A stretch of DNA of 64,000 bases, taken from Polyangiaceae bacterium. GTDB lineage: Bacteria; Myxococcota_A; Polyangia; Polyangiales; Polyangiaceae. Positions 34,224-41,937 of this stretch are shown in pieces (position 1 is the first letter of the stretch; each line of letters starts with the position of its first letter). Made by a program: the position numbers and the translations under genes. A model generated the notes under the pieces. That model saw only the letters and a program-made list of their open reading frames with translations, did not search any database and was not told where the DNA came from. Location of the stretch: contig WQYX01000012.1 in the NCBI GenBank assembly GCA_009781005.1, forward strand, positions 1-64,000, read 5' to 3'.

Positions 34224-35830
34224 TCGACGTTCTTCTCGCGCATCCGCCGGAGATAGGTGCGCTGCACCTGGGCCGGATCGAGACGCAGGTACTTCGCGAG
34301 CTCGGTGAGAAAGCCTCGCACGTAGACGACGGCGGGAAGGCTCTCGTACGTCTCCTCTTCGAGCGAGACGAGATGCGACTTGGAGATCTTCGTGCGCGAG
34401 GCGATTTCGAGTAGCTCGATCCCTTGCGACTCGCGCACCTTGCGCAGGAGCGTTCCGGAGAACTCCGTGTCCGGGCCAATCTCGCGCGACAGTTCGCTCT
34501 GGAGCATGAGCTGCTCGGCGGCGAGCGCAGGACGCGCGATCGCGGCGGGCTGCGATGGTGCGTCGGGCTCGGGGAACATCGACAAGTCGTAGGCACGCCG
34601 GCGTACCGGATCGAGCAGCGTGTCGTGTGCTTGCTCGACGCGAGACTGCGCGGCGCCGAGTTCCTTGTCGTCGAAGAGGGACGTCGTTGCCAGGCCGTCC
34701 ATGGCGTACACCTCGCGCTGGCGCTTGACGGCGCGGCGGATCTCCTCGTCGTTCGATGAGCGACCAACGCCGAGCACCTTGTAGTGATCGGGTGTATCGA
34801 GCAAGGGCGGTGAAGTGAGCGGGCCGCCGTCGCTCGCTTGTTGGAACAGGGGCTCCGGGATCTCTGCGGAGTCACGGCTTACTGCCGTGAGCGCAACGAC
34901 GCGCCTCGCGATGCGTTCGAGGTTGCGCGCGGCTTTCGACGTGGGACTGTCGACGAGCAGCGGTCTGCGCCTTCGCACCGAAAGCCATGCGGTGTCGTCG
35001 TGTTCAATCCATCCGAGCTCCGCAAGCTCGATGCCGTAGTGTCTCTTGCAGAGTGCACTCATCGAGGTGGCGAGCTCGAGGTCGGTGCGCACGCGTGTCT
35101 GGTTCACCACGAGATAGAGATGCGTTCGCTGCGCCTCGGCCCACGCGAGCTCTGCGAGCGTGCGATCGTTGCGCGACAGAACGCGGATGATCTCCATGGG
35201 GGAAGGCAGTCGGCCGATCTCTTTGAATGCGCGATCGACGAGCGAAAGCCGAAAGCGGTCTCTGGCGAGCGCCCGCCGCAGGCGCCGGCGATATGCCGCG
35301 CGCACGAAACGGTACGTCGCTTCGATGGCGGGCGGCTCGGGCACCGTCACGCAGATGGCGAAGTCCGCCCCCAACATCACGTCGAGGGCGAGATTCGTCG
35401 GTCCGGGACCGACGTCGACGACGAGATAGTCGGTGGGGAGCGCGCGCAGCCGCGCGAGGAAGCGCGTTTTGCGGCCCGCACGCAGTTGCAGCGGAGGATC
35501 GATGGCGTCGTGCGGACCGGGCAAGATCGAGAGCCCGGGCACGCTCGTTGGTACGAGCGCTTTGACGAGACTGTCGAGCGGTCCGTCGATGGGCAGAGGC
35601 TCGGTCAGGGCGCTGAGACCGAATTGCGTGTGCAAATTCGCGCCCGCAAGATCGCAGTCCACGAGCGTGACGCTCTTGCCGAGTTGCGCGAAATAGACGG
35701 CGAGGTTTTGTGCGATGAAGCTCTTGCCCACGCCACCGCGTCCGCCGCCGACGGCGAGCAGCCGCCGCGATCCCCGCACGGCTTGCAGATGTTCGAGCTC
35801 GATGGGCACGGGCGTCACGCTATCGGTCAC
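34220..35830 (-). CDS. MinD/ParA ATPase - J-like - RodZ-type HTH fusion
   Basis: A 536-residue protein of three parts. Residues about 20-290 are a MinD/FlhG-type P-loop ATPase with deviant Walker A GGRGGVGKS (29-37), VDCDLAGANLH and DVGPG. Residues about 355-425 have J-domain-like helices (DHYKVLGVGRSSNDEEIRRA), but the HPD tripeptide is absent. Residues about 465-535 are a RodZ-like helix-turn-helix (LLRKVRESQGIELLEIA, then YVRGFLTELAKYL) without the membrane helix. The GTG at 35830 overlaps the upstream stop by four bases and fixes the start. A role in positioning a polar or envelope complex is inferred. Confidence 0.85.
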   Translation of the reverse strand: MTDSVTPVPIELEHLQAVRGSRRLLAVGGGRGGVGKSFIAQNLAVYFAQLGKSVTLVDCDLAGANLHTQFGLSALTEPLPIDGPLDSLVKALVPTSVPGLSILPGPHDAIDPPLQLRAGRKTRFLARLRALPTDYLVVDVGPGPTNLALDVMLGADFAICVTVPEPPAIEATYRFVRAAYRRRLRRALARDRFRLSLVDRAFKEIGRLPSPMEIIRVLSRNDRTLAELAWAEAQRTHLYLVVNQTRVRTDLELATSMSALCKRHYGIELAELGWIEHDDTAWLSVRRRRPLLVDSPTSKAARNLERIARRVVALTAVSRDSAEIPEPLFQQASDGGPLTSPPLLDTPDHYKVLGVGRSSNDEEIRRAVKRQREVYAMDGLATTSLFDDKELGAAQSRVEQAHDTLLDPVRRRAYDLSMFPEPDAPSQPAAIARPALAAEQLMLQSELSREIGPDTEFSGTLLRKVRESQGIELLEIASRTKISKSHLVSLEEETYESLPAVVYVRGFLTELAKYLRLDPAQVQRTYLRRMREKNVE

Positions 35831-36639
35831 GGACGTCCTCCGCCCTGTCCGGGCTGCCGATTGGACGCGGGAGAGCGCGCGCAAAAGGCGCGGCGGAGCA
35901 GGCCGAAGATGCGGGCTCCGAGCTCCGGTGCCCGAAACGGCTTCGGTAGAAAATCGTCGACGCCGCATGCGAATGCTTCGACGACGTCGCGCGACGTTGC
36001 CTGATGAGAGAGGACGAGCACCGGCAGCGGCGTGCGATTCGGATCTCTGCGGAGCGTGCGCACGAAGTCGAGTGGATCGCTATTTTTCGTGTGGAAGTCC
36101 AGCACGAGCGCATCGAACGATGCCTGCTGCAATCGCTCCTTGGCCTGCTCGGCGGTGGCGACGGCGTCCACCGTGAGACCAATTTCGCCGAGCATCATCC
36201 CCACGTCTTGCCGTGTCTCGGCGTCCTCGTCCACGAGCAGGACGTGCGCTGCGAGGATGACGCGCATGGACTCGACGGGTGTCGAGGGCGGCGCTTCGCT
36301 CGGCGGTTGCTCGTCGAGAGGATCGTTGCAGGATGCAACGCTTTGGTTGCGTGGTGGTCCTTGCGGTTGTGCGCGCGATGATTCCTGCCGCACCGCCGCG
36401 AGCCCTCGAAGTCTTTCCCAGTCACGGCGCTCGAACGCGATGTGCGCGTCACCTGCCGCGAGCACGCCGCGCGCTGCGGCTGCCGTTGCGCGACAGCGCG
36501 AACCGATCTCGAAGATGGCGAGCACCCATTCGCCGTCTCTCACGATCTCGCCGCTCGGCACGGACAAGGAGCCGCAAGTCTCCGCGAGCGCGCCGGCAAA
36601 CGCCGCGACGTCGGCAAAGCGAAAGACGATCGAGCGCAC
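35827..36639 (-). CDS. Response regulator with N-terminal PilZ-like domain
   Basis: A 270-residue protein. Residues about 1-90 match the PilZ-like module seen in myxobacterial regulators (FRFADVAAF, SLSVPSGEIV, VLAIFEIG), though the usual RxxxR c-di-GMP motif is not obvious. A Pro/Gln/Ser linker follows. The receiver (about 130-255) has LLVDED, phosphoacceptor Asp in DALVLDFHTKN, a Ser/His near VLVLSHQ and the switch Lys in FLPKPF. I prefer GTG 36639 over TTG 36702 because the PilZ-like domain starts there. First gene of the receiver, MinD fusion, GT39, ruvA operon. Confidence 0.78.
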   Translation of the reverse strand: MRSIVFRFADVAAFAGALAETCGSLSVPSGEIVRDGEWVLAIFEIGSRCRATAAAARGVLAAGDAHIAFERRDWERLRGLAAVRQESSRAQPQGPPRNQSVASCNDPLDEQPPSEAPPSTPVESMRVILAAHVLLVDEDAETRQDVGMMLGEIGLTVDAVATAEQAKERLQQASFDALVLDFHTKNSDPLDFVRTLRRDPNRTPLPVLVLSHQATSRDVVEAFACGVDDFLPKPFRAPELGARIFGLLRRAFCARSPASNRQPGQGGGRP

Positions 36640-36759
36640 GTTGCGGCAATACCTAGCTGCGACGCAGCCGTCGCGCAAAGCGAACGTGGGTCGTGCTGTC
36701 AACGCCGTTTTTCGGCCGCCTGCTGCAGCCGGACCTTATGTTAGACTCGCCGCGTTTGC

Positions 36760-37647
36760 ATGCTCACCAAAGCGTTAACCGTCGGTTTTCTCGGGCTATT
36801 TGCGCTCTCCGGGTCAACGTGCGGCAAGTCGAATCCCGAAGATGCGACGACCTCCAAAGAGAAGCCGGCCGTATCGGACGTCGTCTTGGAAGGCGTGGAC
36901 ACGAGCTCGCTCACGCCGCGCGAGAAGAAAGAATGGGGCTCGTACGTCTCGGAGTTCCTTTCGCCCTGCCAGAACGTTCCCGTATCCATCGCGCAGTGCG
37001 TGCAGGAAAAGCGTCCGTGCTCGAAGTGCCTGCCGGCTGCAAAATACATCCTTCGCGGTGTCAAAGATGGCCTGACGCGCGAGCTCATCGAAAAATCCTA
37101 CAAAAACCGCTTTGATCCGGACGGGATCAAGGACGTTGCCATCGACGGCTCACCAGCCAAAGGGCCGGAGAGCGCGCCCGTCACCATCGTCGAATTTGCC
37201 GACTTCGAGTGTCCGTACTGCGGGCAGATCGCGCCGGCGGTCGACAAGCTCGTCGAGCAGCGGAAAAACCAGGTCCGTTTGGTCTACAAGTTTTTCCCGC
37301 TCCCCGGCCATCCTCACAGTGACATTGCGGCGCGCGCGGCCATTGCAGCTTGGAGGCAGGGCAAATTCTGGGAGATGCACCATGCACTCTACAGCAATCA
37401 GCGCCACCTCGAGCAGTCCGACCTCGACTCGTACGCCAAGGAGCTCGGTCTCGACATCTCGCGCTTTCATGCCGACATGCAGTCGAACGAAACCACGGAC
37501 CGAATTGCACGCGACAGAAAGCTCGGCGACGACGTGAAGATCGAGGGGACGCCGTCGTTCTTCATCAACGGCCGCGCGGTCGACAATCGGCAGGACATGA
37601 GCGACTGGATCTCGCTCGAATTGTCCATGATGGACGCGAAAAAGTAG
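36760..37647 (+). CDS. DsbA/thioredoxin-fold lipoprotein
   Basis: A 295-residue lipoprotein (lipobox LSGSTC at about 16-21). The N-terminal part has spaced cysteines (SPCQNVPVSIAQC, KRPCSKC). The thioredoxin fold starts at about residue 130 with VTIVEFADFECPYCGQIAP, whose CPYC is the redox site, and the cis-Pro is in GTPSFFINGR. It fits a periplasmic disulfide oxidase or isomerase of the DsbA/BdbD type. It is divergent from the receiver gene at 36639. Confidence 0.9.
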   Translation: MLTKALTVGFLGLFALSGSTCGKSNPEDATTSKEKPAVSDVVLEGVDTSSLTPREKKEWGSYVSEFLSPCQNVPVSIAQCVQEKRPCSKCLPAAKYILRGVKDGLTRELIEKSYKNRFDPDGIKDVAIDGSPAKGPESAPVTIVEFADFECPYCGQIAPAVDKLVEQRKNQVRLVYKFFPLPGHPHSDIAARAAIAAWRQGKFWEMHHALYSNQRHLEQSDLDSYAKELGLDISRFHADMQSNETTDRIARDRKLGDDVKIEGTPSFFINGRAVDNRQDMSDWISLELSMMDAKK

Positions 37648-37656
37648 TCGGCGGCG

Positions 37657-38394
37657 ATGACGCGATCATTTGGCGATGGCTGCGGGTGTTTTCCGACCGG
37701 CCGTCATTATGCGGGGATTGCGCACCTGCTCCGGACCGTCGTTCGCGGCGTCGTCGAGGGGATCTCGCCTGACGTGCCGTGGCAAGAAATCGAGATCGCG
37801 CTGCTCGACGTCGAGACGACGGGGCGCGATGCGTCGGTCGATCGCGTCGTCGAGGTCGGTGTCGTCGTCGGTCGCGGCGGCGAGATCCTTCGCAAGGACA
37901 ACTGGCTCATCAACCCGGGCATCCCCATCCCGCCGGAGGTCTCGGCCATTCACCACATCACGAACGAGATGGTCAAAGATGCCCCGCGCTTCGAAGACGT
38001 GGCCGCCGAGATCGCCGGGGCGCTTCGCGGGGCCGTCCCCGCGGCGTACAACGCGCCGTTCGACCGGGCCTTCATGATGAGCGAGTTCTCGCGCGCGCAA
38101 GCCGACACCTCGTCGATCGGCGCCCTCGCGCGCGACGTGGAGTGGATCGATCCGCTCATTTGGGCGCGCCACATCCAAGCGGACGAAAAGTCGCGCGCTC
38201 TCGGCGACGTTGCCGCCCGACTCGGGGTCTCGCTCGAAAACGCGCACCGAGCCGAGGACGACGCCGCAGCAGCCCTCCGCGTCCTCTACGCTCTCGGCCG
38301 CAATCCGCGCGTGCCTCGCGCATACGGGGCGCTCCTTCAGCAGCAACGCAGCCTCGCGCAAAGCCAAGCCGCCGCCCGTCGCACCTGGCGTTAA
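37657..38394 (+). CDS. DnaQ-like 3'-5' exonuclease (epsilon subunit type)
   Basis: A 245-residue DEDD nuclease. Exo I is LLDVETTGRDASVDRVVEVG (Asp and Glu present), Exo II PAAYNAPFDRAFM, and Exo III NAHRAEDDAAAALR with the His/Asp pair. About 50 residues precede the domain, so an internal start is possible, but the ATG at 37657 fits the nine-base gap from the previous stop. It is the second epsilon-like exonuclease in the window and lacks the extra C-terminal domain of the first (24495-25400). A type C repeat begins right after its stop. Confidence 0.85.
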   Translation: MTRSFGDGCGCFPTGRHYAGIAHLLRTVVRGVVEGISPDVPWQEIEIALLDVETTGRDASVDRVVEVGVVVGRGGEILRKDNWLINPGIPIPPEVSAIHHITNEMVKDAPRFEDVAAEIAGALRGAVPAAYNAPFDRAFMMSEFSRAQADTSSIGALARDVEWIDPLIWARHIQADEKSRALGDVAARLGVSLENAHRAEDDAAAALRVLYALGRNPRVPRAYGALLQQQRSLAQSQAAARRTWR

Positions 38395-38550
38395 GGTGAC
38401 CCCACCGCGCGTCTCGCCTTCGGCTCACCGCGCGTGCTCCCCTTGGCCTCGTGCTCGTCAGGGCCCCTTTCGCGTTGCGCCTTCGGCGCCGGTCGGCCCC
38501 GCCTACGGCGGGACCTCCGTGGCCCTTCCTGCGCGCGGGCAGGGGAGCCC
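38395..38550 (+). repeat. GC-rich repeat, type C (copy C2) with inserted module
   Basis: Begins with the first base after the exonuclease stop. It has the same blocks as C1 (CTCACCGCGCGTGCTCCCC, CTCGTGCTCGTCAGGGCC, CGGGCAGGGGAGCCC). Between the two halves of the central stem it carries the two-hairpin module GCGCCTTCGGCGC plus CCGCCTACGGCGG (38477-38516), which also occurs in palindromic element A2. Confidence 0.8.
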
Positions 38551-38634
38551 GCAACTGGTGCATCATGGGGAAATTGTGCCGCATTCGAGCCTTGCGTTGG
38601 AGCCTCAAGGCAGGCAGGCCAGCCGATGCGAACG

Positions 38635-38653
38635 CGGCAAATCGAAAGCGGTC
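38635..38653. repeat. Type B arm fragment upstream of gltA
   Basis: GGCAAATCGAAAGCGGTC is the right arm of the type B element as seen at 21781-21793. The bases AGCGGTCGAGT are then repeated once. The remaining 130 bases to the gltA start show no clear promoter box that I would call. Confidence 0.45.
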
Positions 38654-38781
38654 GAGTGCAGCGGTCGAGTCGTAGCCCGGTGGCGCACGCGCTTTCTCAC
38701 CTTCTCATATTTGCGTGTACTTTCTCGCGTGACGCGGCGCATGGTCCTTCGCTAGTATCGGCCACTTCGTAGGAGGCCCCG

Positions 38782-40077
38782 ATGACGGACAAAGTCGAAA
38801 TTAAATTGAAGGATTCGGTGTACGAGGCACCCATCGTTACCGGGTCCGAGAATGAACAGGGTATCGACATCCAAAACCTGCGTGCGAAAACCGGATTGGT
38901 CTCGCTCGATCCGGCGTTCATGAACACCGCTTCAACGAAGAGCGCCATCACGTTCCTTGATGGTGAGAGGGGTATTCTTCGTTACCGCGGCATTCCAATC
39001 GAGCAACTCGCGGAAAAGTCGACGTTCGTGGAGACGGCTCATCTCCTTATCTATGGAGAGCTTCCCACGCAGCCGGAGCTCGATCACTTCTCGGATAGCC
39101 TCGCGCGCAACTGCCTCATTCATGAGGATATGAAGCATTTCTTCGACGGTTTTCCGGGGACCGCGCACCCCATGGCCGTTCTCTCGGCGATGATCTGCTC
39201 GCTTTCGACGTATTACCCGGAGCTGCACGACGTCGGTGACAAGCAAGCAACGGATATCACGATTGCGCGCATCATATCGCAGGTTCGCACCATCGCGGCG
39301 TATGCCTATAAGAAGTCCATTGGGCAGCCGTTCGTCTATCCGCTCAATAGTCTCAAGTATTGCGGAAACTTCCTCAACATGATGTTTTCGGTTCCTTTGG
39401 AGCCGTATCACATCGATCCCGAGGTCGAGAGAGCCCTCAATCTTCTCTTCATTCTCCATGCAGACCACGAGCAGAATTGCTCCACGTCGACCGTGCGCCT
39501 CGTCGGCAGTTCGCGAACGAACCTCTTTGCGGCCATCGCAGCGGGCGTTCTTGCTCTCTGGGGGCCACTGCACGGCGGCGCGAACCAGGAAGTCATCGAG
39601 ATGCTCGAAGCCATCCATGCCGGCGGTGGCAACGTCAAGAAGTTCGTCGAGCTCGCGAAGGACAAGAACTCCACGTTCCGCCTCATGGGCTTTGGCCATC
39701 GCGTCTACAAGAACTTCGATCCCCGCGCGAAGATCATCAAAGACACGGCGGACAAAATTCTCGTCAAGCTCGGTGTCAAAGATCCGCTGCTCGACATCGC
39801 CAAGGAGCTCGAGGAAGCGGCGCTCAAAGACAACTACTTTGCAGACCGCAGGCTGTACCCGAACGTCGACTTCTATTCGGGCATCATCTACCGTGCGCTC
39901 GGCTTCCCAACGAACATGTTCACGGTGCTCTTTGCCATTGGACGCGTTCCGGGCTGGATTGCCCACTGGAAGGAGATGATGGAAGACAAGACCACGAAGA
40001 TCGGGCGCCCGCGCCAGATCTACACGGGTCCGAACGAGAGGTCGTACGTCCCGATCGGGCAGCGCGCCAAGAAGTAA
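38782..40077 (+). CDS. gltA: Citrate synthase
   Basis: Type II citrate synthase of 431 residues that condenses acetyl-CoA and oxaloacetate at the entry of the TCA cycle. Catalytic groups are His in GPLHGGANQEV, His in GFGHRVYKNFDPRA and Asp in PNVDFYSGI. The N-terminal YEAPIVTGSENEQGIDI is usual for the hexameric bacterial type. A good AGGAGG ribosome site precedes the ATG. A clear hairpin terminator follows the stop at 40102. Confidence 0.97.
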   Translation: MTDKVEIKLKDSVYEAPIVTGSENEQGIDIQNLRAKTGLVSLDPAFMNTASTKSAITFLDGERGILRYRGIPIEQLAEKSTFVETAHLLIYGELPTQPELDHFSDSLARNCLIHEDMKHFFDGFPGTAHPMAVLSAMICSLSTYYPELHDVGDKQATDITIARIISQVRTIAAYAYKKSIGQPFVYPLNSLKYCGNFLNMMFSVPLEPYHIDPEVERALNLLFILHADHEQNCSTSTVRLVGSSRTNLFAAIAAGVLALWGPLHGGANQEVIEMLEAIHAGGGNVKKFVELAKDKNSTFRLMGFGHRVYKNFDPRAKIIKDTADKILVKLGVKDPLLDIAKELEEAALKDNYFADRRLYPNVDFYSGIIYRALGFPTNMFTVLFAIGRVPGWIAHWKEMMEDKTTKIGRPRQIYTGPNERSYVPIGQRAKK

Positions 40078-40101
40078 TCGCCAGCGCGTTTTCGTGCAGC
40101 G

Positions 40102-40139
40102 AAAGGCCGCAGGTACCCCGGAGGTATCTGCGGCCTTTT
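40102..40139 (+). terminator. Rho-independent terminator of gltA
   Basis: AAAGGCCGCAGGTACC (40102-40117) pairs with GGTATCTGCGGCCTTT (40123-40138) with one mismatch, followed by a short T-run. It starts 24 bases past the gltA stop. The A-run on the left and T-run on the right allow it to work in both directions. Confidence 0.85.
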
Positions 40140-40168
40140 CGTATGCGGAGTTTGCTTTGCACAATAGA

Positions 40169-40188
40169 ATGTGTAACTTCCTACACAT
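40169..40188. promoter_or_regulatory. Inverted repeat operator at the vapB start
   Basis: ATGTGTA (40169-40175) and TACACAT (40182-40188) are perfect inverted repeats spaced by six bases, and the second half overlaps the vapB ATG. VapB antitoxins typically bind such palindromes to repress their own operon. Inference by position and symmetry. Confidence 0.6.
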
Positions 40189-40396
40189 GTCGACGAATCT
40201 TGCAATCGACGATGCTCTTCTCGAGGAAGCCACGCGGATCGGCGGTCATCGCACGAAGAAAGCCACTGTGACGGAGGCGCTGCAAGAGTACATCCAGCGT
40301 CGCAAGCAGACGAAGATCATCGAGCTTTTCGGTACGATCGATATCGATCCTGCTTACGACTACAAGAAGCAGCGGCATAGGCGGCGCTCGAAGTGA
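40187..40396 (+). CDS. vapB: VapB-type antitoxin (ribbon-helix-helix)
   Basis: A 69-residue protein whose N-terminus STNLAIDDALLEEATRIGG and following KKATVTEALQEYIQRRKQ match the VapB RHH/AbrB-like antitoxin pattern that binds DNA as a dimer and masks the PIN toxin with its tail. The ATG at 40187 lies inside an inverted repeat, consistent with autoregulation. The stop overlaps the vapC GTG by four bases. Confidence 0.85.
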   Translation: MSTNLAIDDALLEEATRIGGHRTKKATVTEALQEYIQRRKQTKIIELFGTIDIDPAYDYKKQRHRRRSK

Positions 40397-40815
40397 AGGT
40401 TCTCGTCGACACCTCGGTTTGGTCGCTTGCGCTTTGCAGGAAGCACGTGAGCTCGGATTCGCCTGTCGTTGCCGAGCTCGCGGAGCTGGTTCGCGAAGGG
40501 CGAGCGACGATATTGGGGGCCATCCGTCAGGAGCTTCTCTCTGGGGTTCGCACCTCCGCTCAATTCGAGACCTTGCGCGAGCGGCTGGCGGCCTTCCCTG
40601 ATTACCTTGTCACGACAGACAGTTACGAGAGAGCTGCCACGTTTTTCAATCAGTGTCGGAGCCGTGGGGTCGCGGGATCGAGCACGGACTTTCTGATTTG
40701 CGCGGTGGGCGCATCGGGTCGCTTGCCCATCTTCACAATGGATCAGGACTTCGAGCGATTTGCGCGAATTCTCCCGATTGAGATCCATCGCGTTCAAACG
40801 GCACTGTTGCAATGA
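40393..40815 (+). CDS. vapC: VapC-type PIN-domain toxin ribonuclease
   Basis: A 140-residue PIN domain. The metal-binding acids are seen as Asp in LVDTSVWS, Glu in IRQELLSG, Asp in STDFLICAV and Asp in TMDQDFERF. It is predicted to cleave RNA and be neutralised by the preceding VapB. The GTG start overlaps the vapB stop. The pair sits between gltA and the prepilin peptidase gene with no sign of a larger mobile element. Confidence 0.9.
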   Translation: MKVLVDTSVWSLALCRKHVSSDSPVVAELAELVREGRATILGAIRQELLSGVRTSAQFETLRERLAAFPDYLVTTDSYERAATFFNQCRSRGVAGSSTDFLICAVGASGRLPIFTMDQDFERFARILPIEIHRVQTALLQ

Positions 40816-40839
40816 AAAGGCCCCTGCGCCCAACTACGG

Positions 40840-41796
40840 TTACGGCGAGAGGAAGCCAAGCCAGCTCGATATCCAATCGCCGAACAAGAGCAACTCGAGG
40901 CACGCGAGGATCAGAAACGGTCCGAATGCAATGCGCGCGCGGTGTGGTGCGTCCTCTCCCTCCTCGGTGAGCGGATCTTCCAAAAGCTCGCGCCTCGCTT
41001 CTTCGTCACCCTCGGCAGCGGCTTTCTTCAACGCCTCGATGTCTTGGGCAACGGCGTCAGGGAGCTTCGTCTCGACACCGAAGATCTTGAGCAGCAGGGC
41101 GTAAACCGTGCCTTGCATGGCGCCGGCAAAAAGCGTGAAGAGTGCACCTTCCCAGCCGAACCATGCGCCCGCGAGCGCGACGAGCTTCGCGTCACCGAGC
41201 CCCATGCCGGTGCGCCCGAGAAGTTTCTTGTAAAGTACAATAAACGGGACCCATACGACGGCGAATCCGACGATGGCACCCGTGACGGAAGCGCGGAGTG
41301 GCAGGTCGCGCAACGTCGCCGTGGTGGTACCGAGGACGATGCCCGAGAGCGTGATCGAGTCGGGCAAGAACATGTACTCTGCATCGATGAACGCCGCGGC
41401 GACGAGCCCGAGAGAGAGCGCGAAGTCCGCGCCGTAGATCGCGGCTACCCGTCCGACGGGCGTCGAACCGGAGAGGCGCAGAACGATCACGGTCCAAATC
41501 GCGTACGAAAGGGCGCCGCCGATGAGTTCCACGAGCGGGTAGCGCGGGCTCATCTTCACGCCGCAACAGCGCGCTCGTCCGCGAAGGATGACGTACGAGA
41601 GAACCGGGATATTGTCGTAAGCGGCAATCGGGCTGCCGCAACCGGGGCAATGCGACGGCGGGCGTACGACGCTCATGCCGCGCGGAACGCGGTAGATGAC
41701 GACGTTGAGAAAGCTGCCCCAGATGAGCCCGAATGCGACGATGGCGCTGCGCAAGAGCCAACCAGGCACGAGCGCAAGCAGTTCATGCAGCGTCAT
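40840..41796 (-). CDS. pilD: Type IV prepilin peptidase (leader peptidase/N-methyltransferase)
   Basis: Inner-membrane aspartic protease of 318 residues that cuts and N-methylates type IV prepilins and related pseudopilins. N-terminal GSFLNVVIYRVPRGMS and the first CPGC pair are present. The catalytic Asps are in FIDAEYMFLPD and GMGLGDAKL. The second cysteine pair of the zinc-binding loop is altered to adjacent CC (RARCCGVK). An unusually long cytoplasmic insert of Glu/Asp-rich residues precedes the last helix. Divergent from the YciO-like gene. Confidence 0.9.
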   Translation of the reverse strand: MTLHELLALVPGWLLRSAIVAFGLIWGSFLNVVIYRVPRGMSVVRPPSHCPGCGSPIAAYDNIPVLSYVILRGRARCCGVKMSPRYPLVELIGGALSYAIWTVIVLRLSGSTPVGRVAAIYGADFALSLGLVAAAFIDAEYMFLPDSITLSGIVLGTTTATLRDLPLRASVTGAIVGFAVVWVPFIVLYKKLLGRTGMGLGDAKLVALAGAWFGWEGALFTLFAGAMQGTVYALLLKIFGVETKLPDAVAQDIEALKKAAAEGDEEARRELLEDPLTEEGEDAPHRARIAFGPFLILACLELLLFGDWISSWLGFLSP

Positions 41797-41937
41797 TCCG
41801 GAACATCCGCGTCATGAGGCAAAGAGCAACGTAACACGCGCTCCGCTTCATGAGTGCGTATGCTGCTCTCGGTCGCGACGGTCGCGAATCGTTGAAAGGC
41901 CTGGTAGGTTCCGGGCTCCCCGCTTCCAACTCACCTC

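Noticed and set aside
38701-38781. Sigma-70-type promoter boxes before gltA
   Set aside because: TTGCGT and TAGTAT are present but 36 bases apart, too far for a normal promoter.
38932-40233. 433-codon minus-strand open frame
   Set aside because: Antisense to citrate synthase, which has all catalytic residues.
41230-41245. TTGTAAAGTACAA inside the prepilin peptidase gene
   Set aside because: It resembles the TTGTACTC hairpin core but lacks the matching bases, and lies within a well-supported coding sequence.
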